From Archangium sp. (lineage in GTDB: Bacteria > Myxococcota > Myxococcia > Myxococcales > Myxococcaceae): DNA of 64,000 bases. Numbering within the stretch: position 1 is the stretch's first letter; every line of letters starts with the position of its first letter. The notes beneath the pieces are model-generated. The model did not search any database. It worked only from the letters and a program-made list of their open reading frames with translations, and was not told where the DNA came from. The stretch lies in NCBI GenBank assembly GCA_022843845.1, contig JALHMW010000003.1, positions 231,724 through 295,723 on the forward strand. Direction: 5' to 3'. Shown here piece after piece: positions 61,583-64,000 of this stretch. Both the position numbers and the translations under genes were made by a program.

Positions 61583-63031
61583 CTAGCCCGAACGTCCGCC
61601 CGGTCCACGCCCTGAGGGCCCCTTCACCAGCGGGCTGCCATCTGGCGCGCGTTCACGTCGCTTTGGCACTTCCTGAACCGCGGGCGACGTCATGGCGCGT
61701 CGGGGGGCCTTCGGGGGCAACACCGTCTCGGAGGGGTCGCGTGGCAGCGGCTTGCCGTCGCGCATGATGCGGCGGAGCCCAGAGGCAGACGGGTCGTTCG
61801 CGCTTCGGCTCTGCTCCGGGCTCTGGCCAGAACTCGAGCCGGGCGCAGGCCGTGACGAGGCGACGCCGGCCCGTCGCGCGTTCCGCTCGGCGATGGGGTC
61901 GCGGCGCGCACCTGCGGGGCTCTGGCCTTCTGGCCGGCGAGGGGCTCGCGGTTCGGGCGCGGGCTCGGGCGGCTTCACCGGCGGCAGCGGGCTCGAGCTG
62001 CTCCGCCTGACGGGCGGTCCACTCGTGGGTTGAACGGGCTGCAAGACGGGCGGCCCGGGCATCCCCGGCGGTTTCATCGGCGGCGGCAGGCGGAGCGGGC
62101 GATCGATCACGCCCTTCTGCGCGAGCCGCTCGATCTGCTCGACGATGTCGAGGCGCCCACCGTCGCCCTTGACGGGCTTGTTCTTCTCCTCGCGCAGCCA
62201 CCGCTGCATCACCTTGCCGAGCTCGCCGCCGAGGTGTCGCTCGACGAGGCGCTGCGCAAACTCGGGCGACTGGGCGACGGCCGCCCGTATCACCCGCTGC
62301 GCACCGGCCGAGCGCATGCCAGTCGAGGGGGTCTCGAGCGCGGAGTGGATCTCGAGCACCGTCTTTGCGTCGGCTTCCGACAGTCTCCGGGCGCGACCCG
62401 CTTCGGCGGCCTTGGATGCCAGGGCCCGTTGGTCGGGCGGGAGCTTCGCGAAGAGCGCGTCACGATCGCCGTCGTTGAGGCCCGCGACGGCCGTGGCCAG
62501 CACGCGGGCTCCCATACGATCGCAGATCGAGATGACCTCGCGCTGCGGCATCATCAGCAGATCCGTGAAGCGGAACGTGCCTACCTGGGGGGCTCCCTGC
62601 TTGAGGCCCTCTTCGAGCTTCCAACGAACGATCGAGAGGATGTCGGGCCGAACGTCGCGCCCGAGCTTGACCGTTGGACGCGGGCCGAGCTCTGCGCGAC
62701 AGGCATCGGCCAGCTCCGACGGCAGCGCTCGCAGCACGACCTCGACGAGCGAGGTCCGCTCCTTCGACAGCAGCGCGGCCAGACGCTTGGGGTCGGCGTT
62801 CGCGAGCTGACGCCGGCGCATCGTGACGATGCGCTTGATCTCCTGAATCACCAGGGGAATGCGCTTGTCGCGGGGGATCTGCAGCAGGTGCTGCGCGCGG
62901 TGTTTGAGCAGCTCTTCTTCTTCAGGCGCCAGGTGCTCGAACGAGCCGATGGCGTCGGACCCTCCGAACGCCAGCGACGTCAGCAGCAGCATCGTCTGCC
63001 GCTTCGAGAGTGACGCGAAGAACTGTTCCAC
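61583..63031 (-). CDS. FliG-like adaptor in the SctK position of the T3SS
   Basis: A 482-aa protein from a GTG. Residues 1-70 read QTMLLLTSLAFGGSDAIGSF and LAPEEEELLKHR like a FliG N-domain. Residues 80-120 (LAALLSKERTSLVEVVLRALPSELADACRAEL, given here in parts: LAALLSKERTSLVEV, LRALPSELADA) recall FliG N2. Residues 150-235 resemble FliG-C: FRFTDLLMMPQREVISICDRM, VLATAVAGLNDGDRDALFAKLP, ARRLSEADAKTVLEIHSALE. The last 180 residues are Pro-rich and disordered. Gene order sctJ-X-sctL matches fliF-fliG-fliH. Homology is by eye. Confidence 0.6.
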   Translation of the reverse strand: MEQFFASLSKRQTMLLLTSLAFGGSDAIGSFEHLAPEEEELLKHRAQHLLQIPRDKRIPLVIQEIKRIVTMRRRQLANADPKRLAALLSKERTSLVEVVLRALPSELADACRAELGPRPTVKLGRDVRPDILSIVRWKLEEGLKQGAPQVGTFRFTDLLMMPQREVISICDRMGARVLATAVAGLNDGDRDALFAKLPPDQRALASKAAEAGRARRLSEADAKTVLEIHSALETPSTGMRSAGAQRVIRAAVAQSPEFAQRLVERHLGGELGKVMQRWLREEKNKPVKGDGGRLDIVEQIERLAQKGVIDRPLRLPPPMKPPGMPGPPVLQPVQPTSGPPVRRSSSSPLPPVKPPEPAPEPRAPRRPEGQSPAGARRDPIAERNARRAGVASSRPAPGSSSGQSPEQSRSANDPSASGLRRIMRDGKPLPRDPSETVLPPKAPRRAMTSPAVQEVPKRRERAPDGSPLVKGPSGRGPGGRSG

Positions 63032-63055
63032 TCGTCACCCGTTCCGACCGTGCGG

Positions 63056-63856
63056 TCAGCCTTCCTGGGTCTTCGCGCGCGTCGGGCGCCCGTTGCCGCC
63101 GCTGGGTTTCCGCACGACCAGGAACGCAGCCACACCCGCAAGGGCCAGGAAGAGGAGCGCGTTGATGGCGACCATCACCTTGAACGAGTCAGCGCTCGCC
63201 TTCTCCATTCGAAGGCCGAGCACGTTCTGCATGCGCTTCTCAGGGTCGATGTCCACCGACACTGCCTTCGCCTCGACCATCAATACCTTGACGTTCTCCT
63301 TCTTCATTTCGCTGACCGAATTGGCGACGAACTCCTGCACCTCACTCGCGCTCACGGGCGCTTTCGTGTCTTCGGGTGTGAACTTGATGAAGACCGAGGC
63401 CGACGGCTGGGGCCGCTTCTCGGGCTGGGTGAGATCGTTCACCTCGGGGATCATCACGATCGTCCTCGCTTCGAGGACGTTGGGAATGCGGTTGAGCGTG
63501 TTCGACACTTCACCCGCGAGCGCTTCGATGAACATCGCGCGCTCTTCGGTCTGGGTGGGGATCATGCCCTTCATCTTCTTGAAAATCGCCAGGCCGTCGG
63601 CCTTGGGGCGCGGCAGCGAGTGATCCTTCAGCAGCTGGGCGGCTGCCGCGACGTCCTGCTTGGGCACGCTGATGATGTACCGGGGCTCGTTGCCGCCCTC
63701 TTCCTTCATCTTGGAGGCGCTGATGCCGTGGAACTGCAGCAGCACGTAGATCTCATTGGCATCGTCTTCGGGCAGGTCGTGCTGCAGCTCGACCGAGCAA
63801 CCAGCGAGAGCGAGGCCAGCGAGAACGAGAACGACACGAAAGAAGGGCCGGGGCAT
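63056..63856 (-). CDS. sctJ: T3SS inner-ring lipoprotein SctJ (YscJ/FliF-like)
   Basis: A 266-aa inner-membrane ring protein. Signal with lipobox (LALAGC), two RBM ring-building domains in the family layout: VELQHDLPEDDANEIYVLLQFHGI, then YIISVPKQDVAAAAQLLKDH and LAGEVSNTLNRIPNVLEARTIV, SASVFIKFTP. A C-terminal transmembrane helix (MVAINALLFLALAGVAAFLVV) follows. First gene of the T3SS cluster in the window; its start lies about 27 bp after the 3' end of a group II intron. Confidence 0.95.
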   Translation of the reverse strand: MPRPFFRVVLVLAGLALAGCSVELQHDLPEDDANEIYVLLQFHGISASKMKEEGGNEPRYIISVPKQDVAAAAQLLKDHSLPRPKADGLAIFKKMKGMIPTQTEERAMFIEALAGEVSNTLNRIPNVLEARTIVMIPEVNDLTQPEKRPQPSASVFIKFTPEDTKAPVSASEVQEFVANSVSEMKKENVKVLMVEAKAVSVDIDPEKRMQNVLGLRMEKASADSFKVMVAINALLFLALAGVAAFLVVRKPSGGNGRPTRAKTQEG

Positions 63857-63881
63857 GCGGCGCGAACCCTACTACGGCTGA

Positions 63882-64000
63882 AATCGGCATAGGGGCTGAA
63901 AGGAATTCCCTTTCAGTCCCCTGCCACACCACCGGACATGCGGGTCCGCATCCGGCGGTTCGAAGAGTTGAGGTCAGTTCGCAAGCCGAGGGACCCCTTC
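63882..64000 (-). mobile_element. Group II intron, 3' end (domains V and VI), body beyond window
   Basis: On the minus strand, a 34-nt domain V-like hairpin (63961-63928) begins GAACCGCCGG and ends CCGGTGGT, with inner stem ATGCG/CGCAT. It is followed by a long domain VI-like hairpin (63922-63891; CTGAAAGG / CCTTTCAG plus GGGG/CCCC with a single unpaired base). The element closes with CCTATGCCGATT, like the 3' ends of known bacterial introns (CTACTCGATT type). The upstream part, with the reverse transcriptase gene if any, lies outside the window. The exact 3' splice site is near 63882-63884. Confidence 0.75.

Noticed and set aside
47501..63856. A true flagellar operon
   Set aside because: SctJ is a short lipoprotein with a single C-terminal helix instead of FliF, there are LcrH-type chaperones and a candidate translocator, and no hook, rod or filament genes are present.
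63891..63922. The hairpin as a rho-independent terminator
   Set aside because: No T-run on either side, and its position next to a domain V-like hairpin fits group II intron domain VI better.

Overview
The window is about 64 kb of a high-GC (estimated by eye, roughly two-thirds G+C) bacterial chromosome, almost certainly from a myxobacterium or close relative (Myxococcota). Two proteins end in a MYXO-CTERM-type tail (Cys-rich knot, hydrophobic helix, Arg cluster). Several other typical families are present: an AgmX/PglI C-terminal domain, a TIGR02996-type repeat-companion domain, PEGA and TPR lipoproteins, and paired DUF1592/DUF1552 proteins. Genes are packed tightly, with many ATGA or TGATG start/stop overlaps.

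Layout. 1-5.7 kb: 3' part of a ribose-phosphate pyrophosphokinase gene, a covalent-flavin oxidoreductase, an SDR oxidoreductase, a family-1 glycosidase lipoprotein and a small TPR-like lipoprotein. 5.9-8.8 kb (minus): rpsP-khpA-rimM-trmD, ending in a sterol C14-reductase-like membrane enzyme translationally coupled to trmD. 8.9-13.5 kb: a Cys-rich lipoprotein with a perfect 27-bp tandem repeat, a secreted isoamylase-like enzyme, an aldo/keto reductase and tRNA-Gly with promoter and terminator. 13.6-15.2 kb (minus): tRNA-Pro, tRNA-Arg, a CheY-like receiver starting 3 nt after the tRNA, and an AgmX-type protein. 15.3-18.3 kb: the DUF1592/DUF1552 pair. 18.8-28.6 kb (minus): an FG-GAP surface protein, a GST, an FHA-like/TIGR02996 protein and topoisomerase IV (parC-parE). 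28.8-36.3 kb: two PEGA proteins, a barrel-SppA fusion, a MYXO-CTERM protein and an unusual Rho. 36.3-44.7 kb: a MoxR-DUF58-DUF4129-DUF4350 module with SpoIIM-like and RDD membrane proteins. 44.7-47.5 kb: a small outer-membrane-type protein, a TPR lipoprotein and a double-FHA tail-anchored protein.

47.5-63.9 kb (minus) is the most striking region: a complete non-flagellar type III secretion export apparatus with the flagellar gene order: sctJ(fliF), a FliG-like gene, sctL(fliH), sctN(fliI), sctO(fliJ), sctP(fliK), sctQ(fliM/N), a FliO-like gene, sctR, sctS, sctT, sctU, an extra FlhB C-terminal-domain gene, a candidate secreted protein flanked by TPR chaperones, and sctV. No flagellin, rod or hook genes, secretin or obvious needle gene are seen. 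The start of this cluster abuts the 3' end (domains V and VI) of a group II intron that continues beyond the right edge of the window. If real, the intron sits in the 5' leader of sctJ.

All calls come from reading the sequence and translations by eye. No database search was run, and residue numbers are approximate unless tied to a stated start.
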